A DNA stretch of 64,000 bases, taken from NCBI RefSeq assembly GCF_018812025.1, contig NC_063061.1, positions 4,887,796-4,951,795 of the forward strand, given 5' to 3'. The position numbers and the translations under genes were made by a program. Positions within the stretch are counted from its first letter, which is position 1; each line of letters opens with the position of its first letter. Origin of the DNA: Megalobrama amblycephala (Eukaryota; Chordata; Actinopteri; Cypriniformes; Xenocyprididae). Shown one piece after another: positions 1 through 11,275 of the stretch. Below the pieces are notes generated by a model. It was not told the origin of the DNA. It was given only the letters and a program-made list of their open reading frames with translations, and ran no database searches.

Positions 1-80
<80 letters not shown>
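1..80. repeat. (CA)n microsatellite
   Basis: An uninterrupted run of about 40 CA dinucleotides begins at the left edge of the window and presumably continues beyond it. Ordinary vertebrate microsatellite. Confidence 0.98.
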
Positions 81-83
<3 letters not shown>

Positions 84-445
84 CCATTCCAAAGTTTGGG
101 GTACTTCTTTTTTCTTTTCTTTTTTATCAAGCATGCAGCTGTTTTCAACATTAATAATCAGAAATGGTTTTTTTTAATCATCATATTAGAATGATTTCTG
201 AAGGATCATCATTTTAATATATATTCAAACATAATGGGAGTTTAAAATTATAATAATATTTCACAATATTACTGATTTTACTGTGTTTTTGATCAGCTTT
301 AGTAAGCAGTAGAGACTTTAAAACGTTTTAATAAATCTTACTGACCCCAAACTTTTAATGTTTGTGTAGTTATGTATTTCTTTTTTTTTTTTTTTTTTAT
401 TGTAATTTTAGCAATGTAACTTGAATTTACTAATGGATTATATAT

Positions 446-1348
446 GGGTCATTGACAAAGAAGTAAAAAAAAGTGTAAAAAAAAAAAGAACCTAATGGAG
501 ATATAATTCATTTTGAAGATTAATTAAGTGTTATCAGTGAGATTATGTGGTTTTCATAATCAATTAACACTGCTTTTGTCTTTTATACAATATGGACAAA
601 ATTTGTCACCAAAAAAGTCATTTGGTTTAACCAAAATTTCGGTTTTACCGAATGACGATATTTTCAAACAGTTCTAACAGGCTGATATCTAGCTAGCAAA
701 AGGATAATCAAACATTTTATATTTAGTACAAGTTTTAAAAATATTACAACATTTTCCATGTTTTATAGCGGTTGCACCGAATGACCTGATGTTTCGGGAC
801 ATGCATATGAGCGAAAGTGAAAACATGGCATTTTTTTAAATAGTAAAAGAGAGTTCGTTACTTTGCTTCACTACCATGTGGCCCTTTGCAGGCATCTGAA
901 TGATGTCACATCCTATCACATGATATTGACCACAAAATGGTCCCTTTATATTGGTTATTCCAAATTACATCAATGAATTTTTCCAGACATTCTTTCTCAT
1001 AACAAAGCAACGACCTCTACACATAATTTTAATGCCATTTTGCACTATGTTGATATATGATGATATAAAATCATGCCAGAATAAAAAATACATTAATTAC
1101 ATTTTAAGATATTTTAATCACAAATGAAATGTCTGTATTGGTCTTTGGATGTTTAAACCGAATGACCTTTTGACCCTTCAAAATCTTTAAAATATCTTTA
1201 TATGTAGCAAAATATAATTAAAACCTTTTGGATTCAATATAAGAGATCTAGCTGTACTACCTTACATACTTTGGATGACATATCTTTTTTTATTATTATT
1301 ATTATTAAGGTCTTTGGACAAAAAAATGACTTGTCACATCATTGACCC
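446..1348 (+). mobile_element. Non-autonomous inverted-repeat DNA transposon, copy 1
   Basis: About 900 bp bounded by GGGTCATTGAC at the left and the matching ATCATTGACCC at the right, that is, short terminal inverted repeats. It has no coding capacity. Several internal blocks contain the phrase ACCGAATGAC or its complement, so the interior is partly palindromic. A second copy in opposite orientation lies at about 38463-39378 and matches through nearly the whole length, including both ends. The pair of shared ends defines the element. Superfamily not assigned: the flanking duplication is not clear (AT-rich on both sides). Confidence 0.7.
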
Positions 1349-2810
1349 ATAAATATTTAAGGCTTAATTTCCCCCTCATTTTACGGACATGGTCTTTGGA
1401 GACATGGGATGTATGGATAATTGCTGCTTGCCTTTGAAATATTCTCTTTTTGGCCAGTAGAGGTCAGCAGTTATCAACAAGGGTACAGGATAAGTGGGAA
1501 ACTGGGGTCTTAACATGTCCACAGCAATGTTGCATCATACTAGACATGATAAATCACAAGCACATGACTCAGTCAGAGATACCTTGGCACTTTTTTTTAT
1601 TGCAATAGCTCTATTACAAGCAAAAAACAATCTAATAAATATACACAAAAACAAAATATAAAAATGTAGAAGTGAACCAAAAAAAAAAAAAAAAAACTCA
1701 AACACCCTCATCCTTGAAACCAAACGAGGTGCCGTGTTAGCATGTTGACTAGAGAAGGGATATCAAAAATTACAATATTTACAAAAGGAAGACGGCGCTG
1801 ATAATGGTCTGCTTCAGTCATTATTATCAACATGTTTCAACCCAATCACAAGCTTTCAGCATAAGTGAGTACTGACCATATGAACAGCAAATTGTTGACA
1901 GACTTTGCCCATATCAAATGCTTTTTTTTTTTTTTTTTGTCCAACTCTTCCTTTCAATCATTGTAAAAGGCAAACAACTCGACACAATTCCAAACAATAT
2001 CAGTATCCCCAAAATATAACCTCAGTAGAGCCCCAAGTATAAAAAACACACGTTTGATTATTTCCCCAGGCTGTCACGGTAGTTATTGTGTAGCAAAATC
2101 CCCAAGAAACGGTATATACTACTGTTTTTTTCCATTTCACATTTTACTTACATTAAAGCAACGCGATATCATGACACAATAGCTAGTCAAAAAAAGAGCG
2201 GCGACAAGTGTGCCGCGAACCCAAACGAATGGAAAAAGTCACTGACGTATGATTTCGTCCCAAAGTAATCTGGACTACTACTGTAAAGCTTACACATCTT
2301 ACTACACAGCTTTCAACCACAACCCAAAATCTCTTCATATAAAGCTTCCAGGTACAAGCGGGAAAAAAGGACTTCGTTAAAAAAGGCCCAAGAGATGAGA
2401 GGTCGTCTGAAGTTGTATATACACTGAATTCCCGCTCTCAGTAACGCACCGATTAAATCGTCACTACACCGCATTCAATAAATAAATAATAAATAAATAA
2501 TAAATAAATTAACATAACGGATGTACCATGTAGGGAATGCAAAGTAGCACGACGTTATCCTGCTGTAATGTGGCAGTTTGTAAGACTAGTAGTTGAAATA
2601 CAAGATGGTTTCCAGTGGCTACATCGAGGCCTGAAAACACCCGCGATCTATGTAAACAATGCTGCGTTGCATTTTAAACGAGGACAGAAAAGCCGCGGTC
2701 GTGGAAATAACAGTATTTTGCATCACGTGATTTCACACTAATACAGGTGATTTTGTGAGCGTTTTCTATGGAAGCTTGTTCCCGCCACTGAATAACAAAT
2801 AAAAAAAGAC

Positions 2811-4600
2811 GATTGCGACTTTTTACCTGATTTCTGATTCTTTTTCTCGCAATTGCGAGTTTACATAAATTTTGATTTTGATATTAACTCGCAATTGCGA
2901 TATATACAGTTAGAATTGTGAGATATAAAATCACAATTGTTAGTTAAAAAGTCAGAATTGCAAGAAAAAAAAATCTGAGAAAAAAGTCACTTTTTCCCCC
3001 CTCAGAATTGGACTTTATATCTCACAATTCTGAGAAAAGTCATCAGAATTGCGAAAAAGTCAGAATTACTAGTTTATATCTTGCAACTGCGACTTTAAAT
3101 CACAAAATTTTGACTTTATATCATGCAATTGCGACTTTTTACCCGATTTCTGATTTTTTTTCTCGCAAATGCGAGTTTACATAAATTGCAATTTTGATAT
3201 AAACTCGCAATTGCGAGTTATAAAGTCAGAATCGTGAGATATAAAATCAGAATTGCGCTATAAAGTCAGAATTGCGAGATATAAAGTTGCAATTGCGTTA
3301 TAAAGTCAGAATTGTGAGATATAAAATCACAATTGTGAGTTATAAAGTCAGAATTGCAAGAAAAAAAAATCTGAGAAAAAAGTAATTTTTTTCCCCCCTC
3401 AGAATAGGACTTTATATCTCACAATTCTGAGAAAAGTCATCAGAATTGCGAAAAAGTCAGAATTACTAGTTTATATCTTGCAACTGCGACTTTAAATCAC
3501 AAAATTTTGACTTTATATTATGCAATTGCGACTTTTTACCCGATTTCTGATTTTTTTTCTCGCAATTGCGAGTTTACATAAATTGCAATTTTGATATAAA
3601 TTCGCAATTGCGAGTTATAAAGTCAGAATTGTGAGATATAAAATCAGAATTGCGCTATAAAGTCAGAATTGTGAGATATAAAATCACAATTGTGAGTTAT
3701 AAAGTCAGAATTGCAAGAAAAAAAAATCTGAGAAAAAAGTAATTTTTTTCCCCCCTCAGAATAGGACTTTATATCTCACAATTCTGAGAAAAGTCATCAG
3801 AATTGCGAAAAAGTCAGAATTACTAGTTTATATCTTGCAATTGCGACTTTATATCACACAATTTTGACTTTATATCATGCAATTGCGACTTTTTACCCGA
3901 TTTCTGATTTTTTTTCTCGCAATTGCGAGTTTACATAAATTGCAATTTTGATATAAACTCGCAATTGCGAGTTATAAAGTCAGAATCGCAAGATATAAAA
4001 TCAGAATTGCGCTATAAAGTCAGAATTGCGAGATATAAAGTTGCAATTGTGTTATAAAGTCAGAATTGCAAGAAAAAAATATCTGAGAAAAAAAGTCACT
4101 TTTTTCCCCCTTCAGAATTGGACTTTATATATCACAATTCTGAGAAAAGTCATCAGAATTGCGAAAAAGTCAGGATTACTAGTTTATATCTTGCAATTGC
4201 GTCTTTATATCATGCAATTGCGACTTTACATCTCGCAATTCTGGCTTTGTAAGGCAATTGCGTCTTTATATCACACAATTGCGACTATATGACACAAATG
4301 CAACTTCATATTATGCAATTCTGACTTTATAATGCAAATGTGAGTTTATATCATGCAATTTTGACTTTATAACACGCAATTGCGACTATATGACACAAAT
4401 GCAACTTTCTATTACGCAATTCTGACTTTATAACGCAAATGTGACTTTATGTCATGCAATTTTGACTTTATAACACGCAATTGCGACTATATCACACAAA
4501 TGCGACTTTATATCGCGACTTTATATCATGCAATTCTGACTTTATAACGCAATTGCGACTTTATATCTCGCAATTCTGAGAAAAAAAGTCAGAATTGAGA
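2811..4600. repeat. Tandem AAGTCAGAATTGCGA-type satellite with higher-order units
   Basis: About 1.8 kb made almost entirely of variants of a roughly 20-bp phrase (AAGTCAGAATTGCGAGATAT and its complement), so that both orientations alternate and the block is rich in CGCAATTGCG palindromes. A larger unit is visible: the phrase CGACTTTTTACC(C/T)GATTTCTG recurs near 2816, 3134, 3529 and 3887, giving spacings of roughly 320-400 bp. No coding potential; apparent reading frames inside are products of the repeat. Confidence 0.95.
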
Positions 4601-5441
4601 TAAAAAGCCGTCATTTCTTTTCTTTTTTTTATTCCGTGGTGGAAACAAGCTTCCACAGTTTTCCCACTGGCGTGAACAGGAGGTAGCATCCAGTTAACTC
4701 AGAAACACTGTCTCGTCTAAAAAGTGCTCGATTGGAAAAGTGTCTCGGTACTCGTTTCGAAGCGTTGCATTGCTCGTACTTTTTAAATTCGCCTAATGTT
4801 CATTTTCTCTCGCAGGGGGGCGTTTTCATGCACTGAAGTGATGCTTTCATGACTGTACACTACAAAACAGAAAGTGGTCTTCACAGAAGTGATCTGTGTG
4901 ACAAACTCGAACCCTTTTACAGCGTGTTCACTGCGACCCCTGAAAAAATATTCAATTACTTTATACAAATAAAAATCAGTGGAACTAAGTACGGCGAGCG
5001 TCTCGAGGAGTGGGGCGTCACGGGGACCCGGTTCATAATACAAAACGAGATTCAATATACAAGCTTCTCCTATTTACACGGATCTATCCGACTTTGCGTG
5101 GAGAAACATAAACCTGTAACCAAAGAGCTATGATGCGTTTCATTTCGTACACACACAAAAATAGAAGTGCTAGATATCTGAAGCTCACAGTTCTAATTTA
5201 GCGAACCCGCTCTAGTAAACAAGACAGAAAAAACAAACAGTGTCATTCGGACAAAAACGGACAAATGAAACCGGTTGTTGAGGCAGTTATGTGGGAAATA
5301 CAGAGCATTAGAGGTTGTGCAGTTTCTCAGTCTTTGTTGTTGGAGGTCTGAGGAGGAGGAGGCGGCTTCCTCTTCGGCGTTCCAGAGGTCGCTGGATTCT
5401 CCATGTCCTGATTCTCCTTCGGGCACCAGCATATGACTCAC

Positions 5442-5446
5442 TCAAT
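5442..5446 (-). CDS. irs2: irs2, final codon and stop (exon 2)
   Basis: The first coding exon ends in phase 1 after AAA G, and this exon starts AT TGA, giving GAT (Asp) and then a stop. The resulting C-terminus, ATASKD-stop, lines up with the ATIVKE-stop end of mammalian IRS2. The acceptor has a good pyrimidine tract. The other two frames of this exon give no IRS2-like tail. Supported by reading-frame logic and family resemblance; no transcript was available. Confidence 0.6.
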
Positions 5447-5514
5447 CTGCAAGGGTGAGGAGATAGATGGCACATTACGAAATGCTTAATGTTTTAGCAT
5501 TCTGTAAGCACTCC

Positions 5515-5600
5515 TGTAGCTCAAACAGTAGAGGTCATGGGTTTGATTTCCAGGGAATGCATGAAATTATAGCTTTCATAGAAGTCATTTTGGATATCAG
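5515..5600 (+). mobile_element. tRNA-derived SINE relic
   Basis: Contains TGTAGCTCAAACAGTAGAG, resembling an A box, followed by GGGTTTGATTTCCAGGGAATG, resembling a B box, and the same downstream GGAATGCATG phrase as the better preserved copy at 45895-46010. The tRNA part is degenerate and lacks a believable cloverleaf, so it is a SINE relic rather than a tRNA gene. It lies in the irs2 intron. Confidence 0.6.
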
Positions 5601-5714
5601 GCAACTTTGTTATCTTTTTATGAATTAGAGCTCATTCATATACTGGCACCACGTCAATCAGTAGCTTTTTATGTTTACTACAGGAATATTAAAATCAAAT
5701 TCTATTATGAATCA

Positions 5715-6421
5715 TTAAAGGGTTAGTTCACCCAAAAATGAAATTTCTGTCATTAATTACTCACTCAACGTAATTACCGTCATTCCAAAAAAGTAGTAAA
5801 AACATCATTAAAATAGTCAACGTGACTACAGTGGTTTAACCTTAATATTATGAAGCGACGAGAATACTTTTTGTATGCAAAAACAAAACAAAAATAACGA
5901 CTTTATTCAACATTTTCAGTCTTGTACGCAGTTGACACAGTTCAGAGCTTCCGTGTTTACGTCCGAATGCCGGCTCAGGATTGGCCGAGGCTGATCACGT
6001 GATCAGCACGAGGCTTGCGTGTGATGCTGACACAGAGTCGGCCAATAATGAGTCGGCGTTCGGACGTAAACATGGAAATACTGCACTGCGTTCACTGCAT
6101 CAGAGTCTGACAAGGTAGAGAAGAAATTACTGAATAAAGTCGTTATTTTTGTTTTGTTTTTGCACATGAAAAGTATTCTCGTCACTTCATAACATTAAGG
6201 TTGAACCCCTGTAGTCACGTCAACTTTTTTAACAATGTCTTTACTACCTTTCTGGACCTTGAATGATGGAAATTATGTTGCTTTCTATGGGATAAAAAAA
6301 ACTCTCAGATTTCATCAAAAATATCTTAATTTGTGTTCTGATGATGAACGAAGATCTTACAGGTTTGGAGCGACATGAGGGTGAGTAATTAATGAAATTT
6401 TTGGGTGAACTATCCCTTTAA
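5715..6421. mobile_element. TTAA-flanked palindromic MITE (piggyBac-like), copy A
   Basis: Begins TTAAAGGGTTAGTTCACCC and ends with the inverse ACTATCCCTTTAA, with long inverted arms carrying the ATTAATTACTCAC phrase. TTAA sits at both outer edges, as expected for piggyBac-type target duplication. No transposase. Inserted in the irs2 intron. Related elements are at 6625, 15264, 24643, 34157, 36273 and 46402. Confidence 0.8.
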
Positions 6422-6624
6422 GATCCAAAAGATCCCCCCAAGAAAGTGCCTTCTTTATGTAATAGTAACAATATGAATGGACCACAAAATATTGCTTCAA
6501 AAATAATGCTTCAAAGCAAAACCTTGGCCTTTTTTATGCATTGATTAAATGATTTCAGCAAACAAATTCTTCTCTTATGATATATCATCTCTTAAAGATG
6601 GGTCTTAGAGTAAAAAAACTATAT

Positions 6625-6968
6625 TTAAAGGGACAGCTCACCCCAAAATTAGCATTTTGTCATCATTTACTCACCCTCAAGTTGTTCCAAACCTTATAAG
6701 TTTCTTTCTTCTGCTGAACACGAGAGGATATTTTGAAGAATATCGGACACCAAACAGTTGATGGGCCCAATTGACTTCTATAGTTTTTTTCTCTTTTTCT
6801 TTTAATATTATGGAAGTCAATAGGTAGCGTCAACTGTTTGGTTACCCATATTCTTCAAAATATCTTCTTTTGTGTTCAGCAGAAGAAAGAAACTCATACA
6901 GGTTTGGAACAACTTGAGGGTGAGTAAATGATGACAAAATGTTCATTTTGGGGTGAACTATCCCTTTA
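6625..6968. mobile_element. TTAA-flanked palindromic MITE, copy B
   Basis: Arms AAAGGGACAGCTCACCCC and GGGGTGAACTATCCCTTTA face each other about 340 bp apart, with matching inner arms (AGTTGTTCCAAACC and its complement, CAGCAGAAGAAAGAAACT and its complement). The left edge has TTAA; the right edge reads TTTATC, so one TTAA has decayed. Irs2 intron. Confidence 0.8.
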
Positions 6969-7741
6969 TCCTCCGCTTATAGTGGATAGTTGAATTTTCT
7001 TTTTTTGTTGTTGTTCATTAAGAACAGATGTAATATAGTGAGTGTGCAAATCTCAAAGCATTTATAAATATTATAAAAATTGTCAACTTCAGCTTGCTTG
7101 TATGATAATGTGAGTGCAATCAATGTCACCAGCAAAGTTCTTGTTGAAATTATGTAGGTAAGCAAAAAAAAAAAGTTTTGTAGGACATCAGCTGCAAGAA
7201 TGCATCTCTGATGAACCAGGAATTCAAATCAAAGAATCAAAACATTTTAAGTCATCTTGGTGAAAGTTTTACTTAACTGTCAAAACTGTGAAAGCGAGTA
7301 TTTTATGCAGCATGCAAGTGGATTCCTTTAATATCATACTTGCACATCACAACTCTGTATTTGTATTTTGTACAGTCATGAAGTGCTCTTTACCCAGTGC
7401 TATTCAAAGTGCAAAACCAAAAATCATGTTCAGTTCAGAAAATAAATAAAAAAAAAAGAATGTCTTTGAAAGCAACAGCAATATTTTTCACTATAACAAC
7501 AGTTCTGCTCCATCGTCTCTCCTCAGGACTGTAGGGAAGACTTTTTTGATTTAAAAACTGTGAGAAGAGGTGCAATTCACAACTGCTTCTTAACAAATAA
7601 GATTACTTTACATCACATTTGGAACTCTTGTCTTAATGGTTTGCATTCACACAGGACAAACAGAGAAATGAATGTTGATGCAGCATGCAGCCTTTACTTT
7701 CTGTCACTTGTAGCATAATGGGAGACAGAGATGCAACCAAC

Positions 7742-10700
7742 CTTTTGAGGCAGTGGCACGTCCTCCCGAAACGGAGAAATCTATACCAGCATAAGCATCA
7801 CTCTCTTGGAGGTTGCTATGAGCCGTGTGTGGAGGGGGAGTGTCACGGGGCACTTCTCTCAGGTCCAGAGCGATGTAGTTGAGGTAGCTGGATGAGGTGT
7901 TCTGAGTCGCCCCTCTGGTAGCAGCGCTCGTCGCTGGGGCTGCCGAGTCGGGAGAGGCGTCTGAGTGTGACCACATGCTATCAAAGGAGGTGGAGTTTTG
8001 CCATCTGCTAGCTTCGGGGAGATTCTGATTGGCTGAGGGCCTGATTCCGCAACCACTAGCATAAGAAGCAGTTGAGGGGATGAAAGTCTCTGAACTGTGT
8101 CGTCTCCTTCCCTGCGGGTCGGCCCTGATGACCTTGGGCTCCGTATGAACGAACGGCAGCTGTTCGGAGATGCAAAGGTGCTGCATCATTCTCAAGGGAC
8201 CGTCGCCGCATCCGTTGTGCGTCTTCTCGGGATCCAAATTAGCCGACGCCTGCCCGTAAGAGCACCCTAGGGGACGGGCGTAGTTAGGGGGGTTCCATGG
8301 GGCTACGAGCGAGTGGCGAGGAGGCCGGTCCTTCAGGAGGCTGTCCATGTTCAGGCCCAAGTAGTCATGATCTGGTGAGGAGCAACACAGCTGATAGCAG
8401 GGCTGAGACGGCGGCGGAGTGGAGGGCGAGTCTACGGAGGGGTGAGAGGGGCGGGACCCAAAGTCCATGTGAATGTACTCTCCGGGACTGGGTGGGCTTG
8501 GGGGCTCGGGCGGGGACATGGGAACGTAGTCCATCTTTTCGTGCTTCTCTCGTGACGGGGCTTTATAGGAGCGTGGGAGAGAGAAGTATGAGGCTTTTGG
8601 GCCTTCAGGTGAGGACTGGGAAAAGCCTTCGGCCACGGTAAGTTGGGACATGTCCATGTAGTCGTCATACTCCGCCTGCTCTCTGCTGGACGGGCTATCG
8701 CCCGGGAGCATCATCATGTAGCCGTATCGGTCCGCTTGCTGTGAGGAACAGGGGTGAATGTCCAGGGTTGCTCTGGGATGCATAGGGGTGTAATCTGCAT
8801 TGGGAGAGGGAGCGATGCTGTAAATCATGGGCATGTAGCCATCGTCTTTTGGCAGTTTCTTTTGACACTCAGAGCTGAGCAAGGGAGGCTTGTTTGGGTG
8901 ATGTAATTCAGAGTAAGACTTATAGGCTGACTTCAGCAGGCACGAGCAAACCTGGTGTCGTTTTGACTCCACCGGGCTCGATTCATCCAAAGAAGATGAG
9001 GTTTGCGTAGCTTTCTGCTGCGTGATACTCAAGCTTCCACCCAGTTTTGGCTTTGATGAGTGTGCTAGCTTGAGGAAAGTCCTCTCCATGTAACTGCTCT
9101 CCTCCTCAAAAGTCCTTGTTCCATCTCTATGCCAATCCATGGTCATGTATTCAGTCAGCCGGTAGTCTTCCCTAATCGGCGGGGTGCTGCCGTGGGATTC
9201 AGGTGTGGTACAACTTGCGTGAAAGTACCTGAAGTCGCACGGGCTAGGGCAGAATTCGTCAGAGGAGTTGAAGCCTCCGTCACTAGGGGAGCCACAAATA
9301 GAGGAGCTAGAGGGGCGAGTGTGCGTGTCGGAGGCCGAACCGTGTCCACTGCTGCTGGACACACTGATGGGGCTGGTGGCAGACAGAAAGTGAGACACAG
9401 GAAGTGAAGCAGAGCGGGTGTGGTGGCTCGAACCGGGTGAGGCGTGGTTGCAGCAGCTGCCACTTTCTTCTCGGCCCACATTGAGAATGGGGGTGTTTAG
9501 GTGCAACAGGCTGCCCGTGCCGGAGCTCAGAGGGCGGTCTTGAGTGCCTTCGCCCTCGCTGGACGTCCGGTAGCGCTGACCTCGCCCTCGGTTTTTCCCC
9601 GTCGGTGGCGTGCCCGTCACCGAATCTGTTCTGGAGGGGCGCTGCAGCCCAGTTTGGCTTGGGGGAAGATTGCCGAGATGCCGACGAGTAGTTATAAACG
9701 GCAAAGGATTTGAGCTGGAGGACTGGCTTTTGCTCCGCGGCCTAAAGTCCGGAAAGGCCTTCAGAGCCTTCATAGTGTCCAGAATGGTCTCGTGCATGTT
9801 CTGCGCTACCACAGAGTCCTCGACTTGCACCCATATTTCACCAGGGCCAATGGAAGAAGAGCGGCCCACCTCGATAAAGAAGAAGCTCTCAGAGTGCCCG
9901 CAGCGGCGAATGTTCATTAGCGGCAGGTTGACGGCGGGCGTCTCCGAGTTCAGCTTCACCAGGTGAATAGTCTTGGCGGAAAGGCACAGACGGTACACGC
10001 CCATTAAATTCCTGGTCTGACCCAAGCCTTTAGGTTTGACGTTCACCTGCCACACCTCCTTGAAAATAGTGCCCGGCGAAATCGTCCCGTAACCGTCGTC
10101 AAGTTCGTCGTTGTCTAGCTGCCCCTTTTTTCCCTCCGTCATAAGTTCGGTGAGGGATAAGTACCACTCCTCTTGCTCCTGTTCGCTCTCCGCCACCACC
10201 GCAAAGTACTCGTCTTTAGTATAAAGGGCAATGAGGTATTTGTTCTTGGCATCAGCCCTCTTGTTGACCGTAAAACACTGGGACAGATAAATCACCCTTT
10301 TGGCAGGGCACGCAACTCCAGAGGCAGCAGCTTTGAGGGCATTTCGAAATTTTTTCTCGCTGTCATAGTACTCCAACCGACTGGGCCCGAGGTTGCTAGG
10401 GCCCCTCAGGACAAAGAACCTCTTGTGGCCATGTTTCTGTTTTCGGAGATAGCCACATTTCCATATGTCCCTGTCCACGCCACCAGAGCAGGCGGCGGCG
10501 GCGGCCAGGGCAGCAGCAGTGGTGTCGGCGCTGAGTACGCGGCAGAAGGCAGAGTCGTGCACCTTATACTGGAGGGGTGGCAAGTTTTTCCTCAATACAG
10601 CATCCTGAGGGCTCTCATCTGGGAACAGATGATGCACTTTAAAGTGGTAAGGCGGATGGTACCTCCTCTGTGGCTGAGAATGAGAGGAGGCTGTTAAGTG

Positions 10701-10889
10701 CATGGGCAAACGGGAGCTGCTGTTATTGATTGAGGTGGTGGAGGAGGAGGAGGAGGAGGAGGATGGTGGCTCCCCGGCAGCACAAGAGATGTCGCCGTTG
10801 GTCGCGGTCGTTTTCGTGACAGCGCGACGCGGTTGTGCATCCAGTGTCAACATGACGCCGTGATTCGCTAAACGCGGCCGATCTTCCAT
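7742..10889 (-). CDS. irs2: Insulin receptor substrate 2, main coding exon
   Basis: Cytoplasmic docking protein phosphorylated by the insulin and IGF-1 receptors; its phosphotyrosines recruit PI3K, GRB2 and SHP2. The exon encodes 1049 residues plus one base; exon 2 completes a 1050-residue protein. A PH domain spans about residues 141-250 (it contains CGYLRKQKHGHKRFFVLRG), and a PTB domain about 274-380. Seven YxxM PI3K sites follow (YMTM, YMPM, YTPM, YMMM, YMDM, YVPM, YIHM) between about 580 and 805, then a possible GRB2 site YLGLN near 842 and SHP2-type C-terminal sites at Y1005 (NYIALDL) and Y1033 (YAGIDF). The C-terminal pair and similarity to human IRS2 favour IRS2 over IRS1. The donor at 7740-7741 (AAAAG then GTTGGT) is preferred because read-through adds a 12-residue tail unlike any IRS. 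Odd: about 140 residues precede the PH domain, against about 30 in human IRS2, including an eight-serine run and an alanine run. The start is the first ATG of the frame; a later Met at residue 63 is possible. Confidence 0.95.
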
Positions 10890-11275
10890 GGGACAATGCG
10901 ATGAAAGGTCACTTTACCTCTGCTTTACGCCGATGCACGGCCCATTTTGTTGGTTCGTTGCTCAGATACAATTACACGTTCGAGTAATCCGTGCTGCTTT
11001 CCGATGTATCGCCCTGGTGATTATTCAGCACGACAAGCACGACGAAACGTTGCATCTTCGCGGAGCCTCCATCATCTCTCGCTGCCATTATAAATCTTTA
11101 TTTGCCCGCTTCACTCATGGTGGCTACACATCACTACAGCCCAGCGAAAACATCACGTGACGCGCACGTCAGCGTACTGCGCGGGGTGAACGGGGTCAGC
11201 AGACGCTGCTGATTGGTCCGCTCGCGAAAAAAAAACATGACTGACAGCACTACAAACCAATCAGAGCCGTCGCTC
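10890..11275 (-). promoter_or_regulatory. irs2: irs2 5' UTR and CpG-rich promoter
   Basis: GC- and CpG-rich sequence immediately upstream of the irs2 start, unlike the AT-rich surroundings. Visible elements: a palindromic E-box CACGTG at 11154-11159, a CRE-like half site ACGTCA at 11166-11171, and CCAAT boxes in opposite orientations at 11211-11216 (ATTGG) and 11257-11261. Mammalian IRS2 is known to respond to CREB and E-box factors, so the sites are plausible, but the start of transcription cannot be placed from sequence. Confidence 0.5.

Larger units (their letters stand above)
1570..5446 (-). other. irs2: irs2 exon 2 and probable long 3' UTR
   Basis: Reading the minus strand, a pyrimidine-rich tract ends in a CAG acceptor at 5447-5449 and the exon begins at 5446. 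Only its first five bases are coding. Downstream, 4620-5440 is unique sequence with no transposon signature. A candidate polyadenylation signal AATAAA on the minus strand lies at 1596-1601, followed by a GT-rich stretch; a nearer one is at about 4628-4633. If the distal site is used, the UTR would include the tandem repeat at 2811-4600. The exon start is fairly well supported; the 3' end is inference. Confidence 0.4.

Noticed and set aside
4026..4292. An 88-codon open frame with a repetitive LYI/LQL pattern
   Set aside because: Produced by translation through the tandem satellite; not a gene.
7685..10697. Several open frames on the plus strand opposite irs2, and 78-118 codon frames on the minus strand within it
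   Set aside because: They are shadows of the GC-rich irs2 coding exon, with no domains and no splice context.
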